From Bacteroidales bacterium (GTDB lineage Bacteria; Bacteroidota; Bacteroidia; Bacteroidales; UBA4417): a DNA stretch of 35,824 nt. Below, in pieces: positions 24,992 to 33,765 of this stretch. The stretch covers positions 1-35,824 of the forward strand of contig JAURYB010000060.1 of assembly GCA_030654075.1 (NCBI GenBank). Reading direction: 5' to 3'. Under the pieces are notes generated by a model, which saw only the letters and a list, made by a program, of their open reading frames with translations, was not told where the DNA came from and made no database searches. Numbering within the stretch: position 1 is the stretch's first letter; every line of letters starts with the position of its first letter. Position numbers and translations under genes: made by a program.

Positions 24992-25879
24992 ATGAACGAC
25001 TCTATCATTCGATATCAGTATAATCCGATGCTTACCGATACGGTAGGATTTTTTGATTATTGTATTCCCCTGACGAATGAGAACCTTTTTACAAAAGCAG
25101 ATTCGCTGCAGAAATATTACGATTTCAGCATTTACAATTTTATAACACCACTGCCGCCTCAGAAGCAATTTCTCCAGACGACTTCAGTTTTCAAACCGCA
25201 TAACCTGGAGCCAAAGCACTCAGGACCAATGGTCATTGACCACCAGGCGACCAATTGGATTACGATCGTATTCCTGGCCTGCCTATTTATCTTCGCATGG
25301 ATTCAAGCTACTTATTCGAAGCGTCTGAGCCAGATTTTTCGCGCTGTTGCTCAGCCTCATCATGTAAATCAACTGGAACGTGACGGCAATATATTTAAGG
25401 AACGAATAGCCCTTGGCCTGGGATTGAATTATTACCTGATAACGTCAATTTTTATTTTTCAGATTATCATTGCTTTTGGAGGTCTTCCGGCGGGATTAAA
25501 TAATCTGACCTTAACCGGAATTATTTTTGCCGGACTTTTAACATATCAGTTACTGAAATCATTAATTATTCATAGCACCGGAATTATATTCAATACTGCC
25601 GAATACGCCAGGCAATATCAACTTATCATACTGATTTTCAATTATATGATCGGATTAGTTTTGTTTCCGGTCGTAGTAGTAGCCTTTTATTGGAACAACC
25701 CGGCTTTTTTAATTGCTGGCAGTATAATATTCTCTATTTCAATTATTTACCAAATTGTACGAGGATTTTTAACTGGTCAGGATAATAAGAGCTACAATTT
25801 GTTTTATTTATTTTTATACCTTTGCACCCTCGAAATTTTACCCTTGATGCTCATTTATAAAGCAATAAGCAAAATGTAG
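24992..25879 (+). CDS. DUF4271 family integral membrane protein
   Basis: 295 residues from ATG 24992. An N-terminal soluble part (to about residue 80) precedes about six hydrophobic helices (WITIVFLACLFIFAWI, YYLITSIFIFQIIIAFGG, and so on). The charged loop SKRLSQIFRAVAQPHHVNQLERDGNIF and the NTAEYARQYQ loop fit DUF4271 as I know it from Bacteroidota. Function unknown. It is followed after 45 nt by the HemD-like gene, then rnpA-yidD-ctpA, which suggests a conserved housekeeping neighbourhood. Confidence 0.72.
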   Translation: MNDSIIRYQYNPMLTDTVGFFDYCIPLTNENLFTKADSLQKYYDFSIYNFITPLPPQKQFLQTTSVFKPHNLEPKHSGPMVIDHQATNWITIVFLACLFIFAWIQATYSKRLSQIFRAVAQPHHVNQLERDGNIFKERIALGLGLNYYLITSIFIFQIIIAFGGLPAGLNNLTLTGIIFAGLLTYQLLKSLIIHSTGIIFNTAEYARQYQLIILIFNYMIGLVLFPVVVVAFYWNNPAFLIAGSIIFSISIIYQIVRGFLTGQDNKSYNLFYLFLYLCTLEILPLMLIYKAISKM

Positions 25880-25924
25880 AGTTAGATCTTTTTCTCTAAA
25901 CTGTAATAAATAAATATCGTTAAC

Positions 25925-26683
25925 GTGTCGAAAATCAAGAGCATACTGGTGTCCCAACCTGTTCCGGTAGATTTGGAAAAATCTCCTTATGGTGAGATTA
26001 TTAGGAAACACGGAGTGAACATTGAGTTTATTAAATTCTTTAAGATCGAAGGCGTTTCTGTGCGCGAGTTTCGTGATGAAAAAGTTTATATAAACGAACA
26101 CACTGCTATCATTTTTAACAGCAAACATGCTGTGGATCATTTTTTCAGTATTGCAAAAGATGTTAGGGTTGAAATTCCTGAAACGATGAAATACTTCTGT
26201 ATGTCAGAATCAGTGGCTTTTTACCTGCAGAAATATGTTCAGTTCCGCAAACGTAAAATCTTCTTTTCGGAGAATGATGTTTCGCAATTAATGGACTTAA
26301 TCAGGAAACACAAAACCGAACGGTTTTTACTTCCCTGTTCCGACAACCACAGCAAAGAATTGCCGGATATGCTGGAAGCCGCAAAAATTAATTTCAGCGA
26401 AGCAATTCTGTACCGCACTGTTCCCAACGAAATGAAAGAGCTGATCGATATTTCCAAATTCGATATGCTTGTTTTCTTCAGCCCGCAAGGGATACGGTCA
26501 CTTTTTCACAACTGGCCTGATTTTAAACAAGGAGAAACAGCAATTGGTACATTTGGAACTACAACTAACCTGGCAGCTACTGAAGCCGGACTTATTGTAA
26601 ATATATCAGCTCCAAGCCCTGCCACACCTTCAATGACAATGGCTATTGATGCTTACCTGACAAAGTGCCAGAAGAAATTATAA
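25925..26683 (+). CDS. HemD-like protein (uroporphyrinogen-III synthase fold)
   Basis: 252 residues starting at a GTG. Two-lobed fold pattern: KIKSILVSQPVPVDLEKSPYGEI at the start, TAIIFNSKHAVDHFF, AVAFYLQ-like segment, a second lobe with LLPCSDNHSKELPDML, LYRTVPNEMKE, FDMLVFFSPQGIRSLF, AIGTFGTTTNLAATEAGL and the SAPSPATPSMTMAI end. These match HemD_4/HEM4 domains, including the YRT and FFSP(Q)G motifs. However, no tetrapyrrole gene is nearby and the neighbours are a membrane DUF and rnpA. It may be a true HemD or a paralogue of the fold with another job. Confidence 0.7.
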   Translation: MSKIKSILVSQPVPVDLEKSPYGEIIRKHGVNIEFIKFFKIEGVSVREFRDEKVYINEHTAIIFNSKHAVDHFFSIAKDVRVEIPETMKYFCMSESVAFYLQKYVQFRKRKIFFSENDVSQLMDLIRKHKTERFLLPCSDNHSKELPDMLEAAKINFSEAILYRTVPNEMKELIDISKFDMLVFFSPQGIRSLFHNWPDFKQGETAIGTFGTTTNLAATEAGLIVNISAPSPATPSMTMAIDAYLTKCQKKL

Positions 26684-26704
26684 ATATTCCATAAAACCTT
26701 TCTG

Positions 26705-26739
26705 AAACCCCGTTTATACTTTCATAGACGGGGTTTTTT
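26705..26739 (+). terminator. Terminator between the HemD-like gene and rnpA
   Basis: AAACCCCGTTTAT and ATAGACGGGGTTT pair over 13 bp (one G-U) with a short loop and a T run. Confidence 0.9.
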
Positions 26740-26794
26740 AATGATATTTAACTTTATTGAACATCGAAGCCTAACAGCTACCAATGGAAATCAT

Positions 26795-26802
26795 TAATTT
26801 TG
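26795..26802 (+). promoter_or_regulatory. Putative -7 box of rnpA
   Basis: TAATTTTG fits TAnnTTTG. It lies downstream of an in-frame ATG at 26784, so translation must start later, at 26820, about 13 nt after the predicted transcription start. Confidence 0.55.
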
Positions 26803-26819
26803 CACTATCAAAACAACCG

Positions 26820-27227
26820 ATGCTGAGCTCAGTCAAAAGAAACACCTTCCGAAAACCCGAGAAAATCTGTAATCAGAACCAGATTGATAGTCTGTTCAAA
26901 GATGGCAAATCAATTAAATCAGGACTATTCCGGTTGCTTTTTGTGGAAACTGAAACACCTGGAAAATCACCAGTACAAGTGCTGATCGCTGTTCCAAAAA
27001 AGAACCTGCGACACGCGGTAGACCGTAACCGGATGAAACGCCTGGTTCGTGAAGCGTACAGGTTGAATAAACATAAACTTTTGGATGCATACTCAATTGC
27101 CGGAAAACACCTTGATATTGCTATCCTTTTTATGGGCAAACAATGTGTTTCCCAATCAGATACACTAACTGCAATAAATATATTACTGGATCGTTTAATA
27201 CAGGTACATGAAAAAAATCCTGAGTAA
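26820..27227 (+). CDS. rnpA: Ribonuclease P protein component
   Basis: Protein subunit of RNase P, which trims the 5' leader from pre-tRNA. 135 residues from ATG 26820 ([16 protein letters not shown]). The RNA-binding RNR motif lies in [19 protein letters not shown], with [14 protein letters not shown] before it. The longer frame from 26784 would begin before the promoter box. The usual rpmH neighbour is absent; yidD follows and overlaps by 20 nt. Confidence 0.93.
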   Translation: MLSSVKRNTFRKPEKICNQNQIDSLFKDGKSIKSGLFRLLFVETETPGKSPVQVLIAVPKKNLRHAVDRNRMKRLVREAYRLNKHKLLDAYSIAGKHLDIAILFMGKQCVSQSDTLTAINILLDRLIQVHEKNPE

Positions 27228-27429
27228 AATAATGATTGGTGGCATACGGTTTTACCAGTATGCCATTTCTCCATATTTGCCTCCTTCGTGTCGGTATACA
27301 CCTTCCTGCTCAGCTTATGGAATTGAGGCACTGAGAAAACACGGCCCTTTCAAAGGCGGATGGTTGACAATTAAAAGAGTCGCTTCCTGTAATCCGTGGG
27401 GAGGAAGCGGATATGATCCGGTGCCATAA
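27208..27429 (+). CDS. yidD: YidD membrane protein insertion efficiency factor
   Basis: 73 residues. Family signature [31 protein letters not shown] followed by [24 protein letters not shown]; the three conserved Cys and the GG-x-GxDPVP ending are intact. Amphipathic, at the inner face of the membrane, assists YidC-dependent insertion. The start codon lies inside the end of rnpA, indicating translational coupling. Confidence 0.95.
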   Translation: MKKILSKIMIGGIRFYQYAISPYLPPSCRYTPSCSAYGIEALRKHGPFKGGWLTIKRVASCNPWGGSGYDPVP

Positions 27430-27435
27430 ATAGAT

Positions 27436-27459
27436 AGAGACGCGATGCTTCGCGTCTCT
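27436..27459. repeat. Palindromic element AGAGACGCG...CGCGTCTCT
   Basis: Perfect 9-bp arms around ATGCTT, just after yidD. No U-tract follows directly. The sequence resembles a widely dispersed intergenic palindrome seen in several bacterial groups; only one copy was noticed here. It could end the yidD transcript weakly. Confidence 0.6.
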
Positions 27460-27611
27460 GATGGGATGGATTGATCATATGATAGTTAAAATTAAGTAAA
27501 TTAAAATGTAATAGGTAATCGATTCAGAAACAAACAGGTCTGATTGATTGTTAAAAATGAAGCATGTATCTATAAAAATTATCAAGGTTAAACATTTAGA
27601 AAAACACAACA

Positions 27612-29327
27612 ATGAAACATAAAATCATCCTCACCCTGAACGCAATAGCTTTAATGTCGGTTTTCCTGGTGTTTGCGCCAACTTCATCACTTAAAGCGCA
27701 AACTTCACCCGATTTTGAGATTTCGAAAAATATGGAAATCCTGTCGTCACTTTACAAAGAATTGAATACCAATTATGTAGATGGCGTGAACCCTTCGGAT
27801 CTGATGAAAACAGGAATTGATGCCATGCTTGATAAGCTTGATCCTTACACCGTGTTTATACCGGAATCAGAAATTGAAGATTTCCGGTTTATGACTACCG
27901 GTGAGTATGGAGGGATTGGATCACTGATTCACAAACAGGGCGATTTTGTAATTATTTCGGAACCTTACGAAAACTCCCCCGCCCAAAAAGCAGGATTAAA
28001 AGCAGGGGATAAAATACTGAAAATCAATGACAAAAGTGCTTCAGGCAAATCCGTTGAAGATGTAAGCGCAGTCCTTAAAGGTCAGCCCGGAACCAGTTTT
28101 AAGCTTTTAATTGAGCGTACCAGCGAATCTAAACCCATCGCTATAGAGGTTGTACGCGAAAAAATAACTATAGACCCGGTGCCTTATTACGGAATGCTTG
28201 AAGGTGGAATTGGATACATTAAGCTGAACAGTTTCACTCAAACTGCTTCGTCGGACGTAAAAAAGGCATTGCTTGATCTGAAAGCAAAAAATGCTTTTGG
28301 CGGACTGGTACTTGATCTGCGTGATAATGGTGGAGGATTGTTGAATGAGGCTGTAAATATTGTTAACCTTTTTGTAAAGAAAAATGAACAGGTAGTTTCG
28401 ACCAGGGGTAAACAAAAAGATAAAAACCGCAGTTACCAAACCAGTAATGAACCTGTTGATGTGACCCTGCCGTTAGTTGTGCTGGTGAATGGCAATAGCG
28501 CGTCTGCTTCTGAAATTGTTGCAGGAGCACTTCAGGATCTCGACCGTGCTGTTATTGTTGGCAGCCGGACGTATGGAAAAGGATTAGTTCAGAATGTGTT
28601 CCCGTTAAGTTATAATACCCAGGTAAAAATAACAGTTGCCAAATATTATATTCCCAGCGGCCGTTGCATACAAGAAATTGATTATGCGCATAAAAATTCC
28701 GCGGGCAGTAATGATAATATCCCTGACTCTCTTATAACGGCATACAAAACCATGCATGGACGTACCGTTTTTGACGGCAAAGGAATAGCACCTGATGTTT
28801 CGACTGATTCTTCCAGACTTAGTACAATTTCATACAACCTTTTAACCAAATATATTCTGTTTGATTATGCTACCCAATATGCTGCTACACACCCGGCAAT
28901 AGAACCTGCCGGCAAATTCAAACTGAGTGATTCGGATTACAATGATTTTGTTGCCTTCACCGAAAAGAAAGGGTTTGAATTTAAGACTGTTGCCGAAAGA
29001 GAACTGGAAACCGTAAAAAAAGCTGCAATCTATGAGAAATCATGGGATGATGTGAAATCGCAATATGATACTATGCTGCAAGCCATTGAATTGCACAAGA
29101 AAAAAGATCTTATTGAGAACAAACCGGAAATTTCGGTGATTTTACAGGAAGAAATCGTTAGCAGGTATTATTATCAGAAAGGAAGGATTGAATCAACGTT
29201 GAGTGACGATACCGGGCTGAAGACTGCCCTTAAAGTATTGAATGATGCTACCAGGTATGCTTCAATCCTGGAAGGAACTATCACAAAAGCTGACAAACAA
29301 TCAAAACCAGCTAAGTTTCAGAACTAA
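27612..29327 (+). CDS. C-terminal processing protease (S41 family, PDZ)
   Basis: 571 residues. Signal peptide 1-30 (ending SLKAQ), so periplasmic. PDZ domain about 97-175 (GGIGSLI carboxylate loop, SPAQKAGLKAGDKILKIND). Peptidase S41 core about 190-370: GYIKLNSF, LVLDLRDNGGGLL, catalytic Ser298 in NGNSASASEI and Lys323 in RTYGKGLVQ (25 residues apart, as in Prc/CtpA). A C-terminal helical part follows. Likely substrates are misfolded or tagged envelope proteins. Linked by 11 nt to the next gene. Confidence 0.92.
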   Translation: MKHKIILTLNAIALMSVFLVFAPTSSLKAQTSPDFEISKNMEILSSLYKELNTNYVDGVNPSDLMKTGIDAMLDKLDPYTVFIPESEIEDFRFMTTGEYGGIGSLIHKQGDFVIISEPYENSPAQKAGLKAGDKILKINDKSASGKSVEDVSAVLKGQPGTSFKLLIERTSESKPIAIEVVREKITIDPVPYYGMLEGGIGYIKLNSFTQTASSDVKKALLDLKAKNAFGGLVLDLRDNGGGLLNEAVNIVNLFVKKNEQVVSTRGKQKDKNRSYQTSNEPVDVTLPLVVLVNGNSASASEIVAGALQDLDRAVIVGSRTYGKGLVQNVFPLSYNTQVKITVAKYYIPSGRCIQEIDYAHKNSAGSNDNIPDSLITAYKTMHGRTVFDGKGIAPDVSTDSSRLSTISYNLLTKYILFDYATQYAATHPAIEPAGKFKLSDSDYNDFVAFTEKKGFEFKTVAERELETVKKAAIYEKSWDDVKSQYDTMLQAIELHKKKDLIENKPEISVILQEEIVSRYYYQKGRIESTLSDDTGLKTALKVLNDATRYASILEGTITKADKQSKPAKFQN

Positions 29328-29338
29328 CGCCAGCCTCA

Positions 29339-31027
29339 ATGCAGATTAAAACAGGGGAATGGCCTCCGCGATATACAACCTTGTACTTTGTATCGCTGGC
29401 GTTGCTTATAGCGTCATTACCCTTATCAAGGTTTACGATGAGTCTGTTTCAGTTCAGCACTTTGCTTTTCTGGCTCTGGCATGGTGTAAATACAGAATTT
29501 CTTAAGAAATATTCTTCCCTCACCCTTTTCAATCCTGCCAACCTGATCAGGTTTCTGAATGATGTTTTCAAAAACGTATTCAATGCCCTGGTTCAAAAAT
29601 TTCTTGAATTTTTCAGGAATAAACCTGCAATTGCTATCGCTTCCCTTTTCTTTTTACATGGAATAGGCCTTATTTATACAAGCGATTACGAATATGCATG
29701 GAATGACCTTCGGACAAAACTTCCGCTTTTAACACTTCCGCTTTTTATTGCTACAGGGCCAAGAATAAGCACACGATTGTTTTACAGGATGCTAGCCATT
29801 TTTGTACTGGCTGTGATTGCCGGCAGCATATACAGGCTCATACTCTTCCTGAATCTTCCTGTAGCCGACAGCCGTGACTTATCAGCTCACATTTCGCATA
29901 TTCGTTATAGCCTGAATGCTGTATTTGCTATTTTCATACTGCTTTTCTTCGTCTATAAAAAGAAATCATCGAATTCAGGCATCACTGTCGTATTGCTGAT
30001 TGGAGCTATCTGGCTGATTTATTTCATAACTTACATGAATTATACTACTGGCATGCTGATATTTATCATAATCAGTGCGTTGCTGCTCCCGGTTCTTACA
30101 TTCAGAAGCAAAGGTTTTTGGCCCAAAACTTCCATGCTCCTCAGTATGGGACTGTTAATCATCCTGCCAATCTTATATATTCTTTCTGTCGGTTACAAAT
30201 ATGTAAATATACCGGCAGTTGATTTTTCACAACTGGATAAGTTTACACCGCGTGGCAATTCGTATTACCATGATACGGTTAATTTTAAATCAAGAAATGG
30301 AAAATGGACCGGGCTCTACATATGTGATAAAGAGTTAAGGCAGGAATGGGCCAAACGAAGCAGGCTTTCACTTGAGGATTACAATGAAAAGCGCCAGATA
30401 AACAGATATACTTTACTAAAATACCTGGCATCGAAAGAGTTGAGAAAAGATGCTGATGGGATGGGACAGTTGGGAGATTCCGATATCAGGAATATAGAAA
30501 AAGGAATTGACAGGTACGATTATACCAGGTTACCCGGTATCAGAAGCCAGGTTGAAGACTTTATCAACAGCTATCAGCGATATGTTGAACACCAGGATCC
30601 AAATTCAAGTTCAATGGTTCAACGGTTTGAGTACTGGCGGACTTCGCTGCTGCTGATCAGGCAAAATCCCGTTTGGGGAGTTGGAACAGGGGATGTGCCA
30701 AATGCCTTTAAAGATCAATATCAAAAAATGAATACCAACCTGGCTGAGCAATACCGTGGGAGATCTCATAATCAATATCTTTCAGTTACTGTAGCCTTTG
30801 GAATACTTGGGCTTATTTGGTTTATGGCAGTTATGTTTTATCCGGGAATGAAGACTAAAAATTTCAACAACTATTTCTACGTAATATTTTGGTTAATACT
30901 AATGTTATCAATGCTGACTGAGAACACCATAGAAAAACAGGAGGGTGTTACTTTTTACATTTTGTTTACCTCACTTATGATTTTGGGCAGGAAAAATAAA
31001 GAATCATCAGAATCACTATATACCTGA
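29339..31027 (+). CDS. O-antigen ligase / Wzy-like polytopic membrane protein
   Basis: 562 residues, about ten hydrophobic segments. The family motif RFEYWRTSLLLIRQNPVWGVGTGDVPNAF lies in a large periplasmic loop (about residues 420-450), followed by the HNQYLSVTVAFGILGLIWF helix. This is the pattern of Wzy_C/WaaL proteins that join sugar chains on lipid carriers or lipid A. The long loop 290-430 is unusually large and charged. Placed 11 nt after the protease gene, so an operon, though no functional link is obvious. Confidence 0.82.
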   Translation: MQIKTGEWPPRYTTLYFVSLALLIASLPLSRFTMSLFQFSTLLFWLWHGVNTEFLKKYSSLTLFNPANLIRFLNDVFKNVFNALVQKFLEFFRNKPAIAIASLFFLHGIGLIYTSDYEYAWNDLRTKLPLLTLPLFIATGPRISTRLFYRMLAIFVLAVIAGSIYRLILFLNLPVADSRDLSAHISHIRYSLNAVFAIFILLFFVYKKKSSNSGITVVLLIGAIWLIYFITYMNYTTGMLIFIIISALLLPVLTFRSKGFWPKTSMLLSMGLLIILPILYILSVGYKYVNIPAVDFSQLDKFTPRGNSYYHDTVNFKSRNGKWTGLYICDKELRQEWAKRSRLSLEDYNEKRQINRYTLLKYLASKELRKDADGMGQLGDSDIRNIEKGIDRYDYTRLPGIRSQVEDFINSYQRYVEHQDPNSSSMVQRFEYWRTSLLLIRQNPVWGVGTGDVPNAFKDQYQKMNTNLAEQYRGRSHNQYLSVTVAFGILGLIWFMAVMFYPGMKTKNFNNYFYVIFWLILMLSMLTENTIEKQEGVTFYILFTSLMILGRKNKESSESLYT

Positions 31028-31165
31028 TTAACAAAGACTTAAATTTCCAGGATAAACATATCCGGATAGATTCATATTTTGACATACTAATTCACGACAT
31101 TTTAAACTGAATTCCATAAAAAACTTATAATTTTAAAGTACATTTATACCCTATTTTATCATACT

Positions 31166-31654
31166 ATGACTAAACATACTTTAACTGTTGCATACACAGA
31201 AGTTTCTCAGCTTTCACAACTTGAAGACCAGGACAGTAAACTGCTGAAGGAAGCCTGGACAGCCTGCGACTCAGCGTATGCGCCTTATTCACAATTTCAT
31301 GTTGGCGCTGCTGTGCGCTTAGACAATGATTTAATTTTCAAAGGAAACAACCAGGAAAATGCCGCGTATCCTTCGGGAATTTGCGCCGAAAGGGTTGCCG
31401 TTTTCTCAGCTTCAGCCACAAATCCGGGTGTAGGAATAAAAACTATTGCTGTGGTTGCTAAAACTAAAATATTCAACCTTTCAAACCCGGTAACTCCTTG
31501 CGGCGCTTGCCGGCAGGTAATGGCTGAATATGAAATGCTGTCGGGAAAGCCGATAAGGATCATTCTCCAGGGAAATTCAGAAAAAATATGGATCATCGAT
31601 GGAATTGCAAACTTGTTGCCGTTGATGTTTCATGGAGGGGATCTGAAGAAGTAA
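31166..31654 (+). CDS. cdd: Cytidine deaminase
   Basis: Converts cytidine and deoxycytidine to uridine and deoxyuridine. 162 residues, the homotetrameric small type. Zinc ligands Cys73, Cys112 and Cys115 with catalytic Glu75 in SGICAERVAVF and PCGACRQVMAEY; substrate-site NQENAAYPSG and FHVGAAV are present. Slightly extended N-terminus (about 20 residues) compared with E. coli-like small forms. Monocistronic by appearance. Confidence 0.95.
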   Translation: MTKHTLTVAYTEVSQLSQLEDQDSKLLKEAWTACDSAYAPYSQFHVGAAVRLDNDLIFKGNNQENAAYPSGICAERVAVFSASATNPGVGIKTIAVVAKTKIFNLSNPVTPCGACRQVMAEYEMLSGKPIRIILQGNSEKIWIIDGIANLLPLMFHGGDLKK

Positions 31655-31684
31655 AAAGTTATTGGTTAAAAGTTAATGGAAAAT

Positions 31685-31863
31685 AGTTCCCTTCGGCTTC
31701 GCTCAGGGTAAAAATGGAAAATAGTTAAATGGAAAATAGTCCATTGGTATTGCTATTCACTAATAGTGCGAAAATGGCTGGAACCTGGAAGCAAGACATA
31801 AATCCCAAATCCCAAATTTTACCCTGAGTGACGGCGGCTGAGCGAAGCCAGCCGAAGGACTCA
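31685..31863. repeat. Inverted pair of REP-like elements
   Basis: CCCTTCGGCTTCGCTCAGGG (31689-31708) and, about 115 bp on, ACCCTGAGTGACGGCGGCTG (31821-31840) running into AGCGAAGCCAGCCGAAGGAC (31841-31860) are inverted versions of the same palindromic family, the second with an inserted middle. AAAATGGAAAATAGT words surround the first. The 259-bp spacer between cdd and the ChaN-like gene holds nothing else. Confidence 0.65.
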
Positions 31864-31913
31864 AATCCCAAATCATATTCTTAAATCAGTTCAAACAGAA
31901 TCACTAAATCCTT

Positions 31914-32780
31914 ATGAAAAAATTTCTTCTTTTCAGTATTGCAATAATATCTTTACTTTCACTGAAAATTGACAAACCTGCTTACCGCTTGTTTGATCAA
32001 AACGGGAAAAATACCTCATACAAAGATTTGCTTAAAGAAGCATCAGAAGCAGATATTGTATTCTTTGGTGAATTACACGATAACCCGATTTGCCATTGGC
32101 TTGAATATGAGCTTACAGCAGATTTATTTGCCGCGAGAGGTAAAAACCTGGTTTTAGGGGCTGAAATGTTCGAGTCAGATAATCAACTAATTGTAAACGA
32201 ATACCTTAGCGGACTTATAAAAGAGAAAGATTTTGAATCACAGGCCCGTCTCTGGCCAAACTACAAAACCGACTACAAACGGCTCCTTAACTTTGCCCGC
32301 GACAGCAGCCTGGCTTTTATTGCCACCAATATTCCGCGTCGATATGCTGCTATGGTAAATAAGGGTGGATTTGACGCATTGAATACTCTTGATAAAAATG
32401 CTTACCAGTTTATTGCACCTCTACCACTAAAATATGATTCAACTCTCTCCTGTTATGCGGATATGTATAAAATGATGGGCGATGCCCCAACTCATGCCAC
32501 CCGGAATATTGCCTGTGCCCAGGACAGTAAAGACGCAACAATGGCATATTTCATATTAAAGAATTTCGTTAAAGGCAAGACTTTTCTTCATTTTAACGGC
32601 AGCTACCACAGCGATAAATTCCAAAGTATCTTATGGCATCTGGAACAGGCTGATCCAACACTTAAAATCGTGACAATTTCATCCGTTGAACAGGCTGATT
32701 TGGAGGATTTAAAAAAAGAATCGGAAGGATTGGCAAATTTCATTATTGCAATCCCGGAAACGATGTCAAAAACGCAGTAG
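31914..32780 (+). CDS. ChaN-like protein (DUF399, haem-binding uptake fold)
   Basis: 288 residues. Starts with a hydrophobic export segment (about 1-18, MKKFLLFSIAIISLLSLKI) without a lipobox Cys, unlike lipoprotein members. Family motifs: ADIVFFGELHDNPICHWLE (the GE-x-HDN block), LVLGAEMFESDNQ, and a C-terminal FLHFNGSYHSDKFQSILWHLE with conserved His. ChaN binds haem as a dimer in Campylobacter; other members lack clear roles, so haem uptake is only a possibility. Stand-alone gene followed by a strong terminator. Confidence 0.85.
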   Translation: MKKFLLFSIAIISLLSLKIDKPAYRLFDQNGKNTSYKDLLKEASEADIVFFGELHDNPICHWLEYELTADLFAARGKNLVLGAEMFESDNQLIVNEYLSGLIKEKDFESQARLWPNYKTDYKRLLNFARDSSLAFIATNIPRRYAAMVNKGGFDALNTLDKNAYQFIAPLPLKYDSTLSCYADMYKMMGDAPTHATRNIACAQDSKDATMAYFILKNFVKGKTFLHFNGSYHSDKFQSILWHLEQADPTLKIVTISSVEQADLEDLKKESEGLANFIIAIPETMSKTQ

Positions 32781-32826
32781 TCAAACATATATACCAGGCG
32801 GATGGTGCTTATCTCTGCCACACATA

Positions 32827-32861
32827 AAAAGCCAGCCCTTTCAACCAGGCTGGCTTTTTTC
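32827..32861. terminator. Terminator after the ChaN-like gene
   Basis: AAAAGCCAGCC and GGCTGGCTTTT form an 11-bp stem with a 10-nt loop, followed by T; A-rich on the left, so it may also serve the minus-strand genes. Confidence 0.85.
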
Positions 32862-32968
32862 TCTTAATTGATTTGCTTCATGACATGCTAAAAAATAGAA
32901 GCTACAATAAAGGAATAATCAGTTTACGTAAAAGTTTTGTTGGTATGCTATAGGGCAGATATCTTTCA

Positions 32969-33172
32969 CTAATTTCTTTTGCTTTTCATCAATATCAACA
33001 ATCCGAATAAAAAGCCGGTTATAAATAGCGCAATTCCCGCATTTTGCGAAAGCTCGGCAGGATAAAAAAACACACTGATTCCGAGAGCAATAAATCCCAC
33101 ACTTAAAATCAAAGAAGAGTATTTATAATGCAGATTAGAAATACTCAATAAAATTTCGGTCAATTTAAACAT
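32969..33172 (-). CDS. Small hypothetical membrane protein
   Basis: 67 residues from an ATG at 33172 (MFKLTEILLSISN); an upstream in-frame start at 33223 would add 17 residues. Two hydrophobic segments (LILSVGFIALGISVFFY and AGIALFITGFLFGLLIL) and a Lys/Arg/Asn tail. No family recognised. It follows the GtrA gene on the same strand with about 70 nt from that start. Confidence 0.5.
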   Translation of the reverse strand: MFKLTEILLSISNLHYKYSSLILSVGFIALGISVFFYPAELSQNAGIALFITGFLFGLLILMKSKRN

Positions 33173-33243
33173 AGATATCCTTTTATTATAGTTAGAACTA
33201 AGTTTGGAAAATTTAAAAAGCAATCAGAATGCTGTATGTCAAT

Positions 33244-33687
33244 TTACACAAACGTAAACATCAGATTGACAAAGAAATTCCAGATAGTTACAATACCAAT
33301 AGCAAACAATTTGGAAATATAGAAATTCCGGTTATGCCTGCTTACCAGGAACCAGATTACCATTGTATTCATTCCCAGGCCAATAAAAGAGAAAAAGAGA
33401 AATCTGGAATATTCAATTGCCAGTTCCGGGTTGTTGCTGTGAAACGTCCACCAGCGATTTAAAAAATAGTTGCTTGTTGCGGCAAAAGTGAATCCTACCG
33501 CATTGGCAACATATTTTTGAATTTTGAGTTTTTCCTTACTCAGCCAGGTAAATCCAAAATCAACCACCACGCCCGTAGCACCAACCGCTCCGAACTTCAT
33601 GAATTTAATTAAGATATCCTGGGTAAAATACTGCAACATAGGCTGCGAAGATACATAAAAATACTCACGGGATAAATTCACCGACAA
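33244..33687 (-). CDS. GtrA family membrane protein
   Basis: 147 residues with four hydrophobic helices. GtrA pattern: IKFMKFGAVGATGVVVDFGFTWL, then VANAVGFTFAATSNYFLNRWWTF (the NY-x-LN-x-WTF motif), and FLVSRHNRNFYISKLFAIGIVTIWNFFVNLMFTF (the WNF-x-x-N motif). GtrA proteins are thought to flip undecaprenyl-linked sugars for surface polysaccharide modification. No GtrB-like glycosyltransferase is beside it. Confidence 0.88.
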   Translation of the reverse strand: MSVNLSREYFYVSSQPMLQYFTQDILIKFMKFGAVGATGVVVDFGFTWLSKEKLKIQKYVANAVGFTFAATSNYFLNRWWTFHSNNPELAIEYSRFLFFSFIGLGMNTMVIWFLVSRHNRNFYISKLFAIGIVTIWNFFVNLMFTFV

Positions 33688-33765
33688 ATTCCAATTACCA
33701 CGCGAATGAGGTTTATAATCTCAGATGCAGCCTTATTCAAGGTTAAGAAAAACAGCTCAGAGAAA

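Noticed and set aside
26873..27331. 152-aa minus-strand ORF across rnpA and yidD
   Set aside because: Both plus-strand genes are certain; this frame has no recognisable family.
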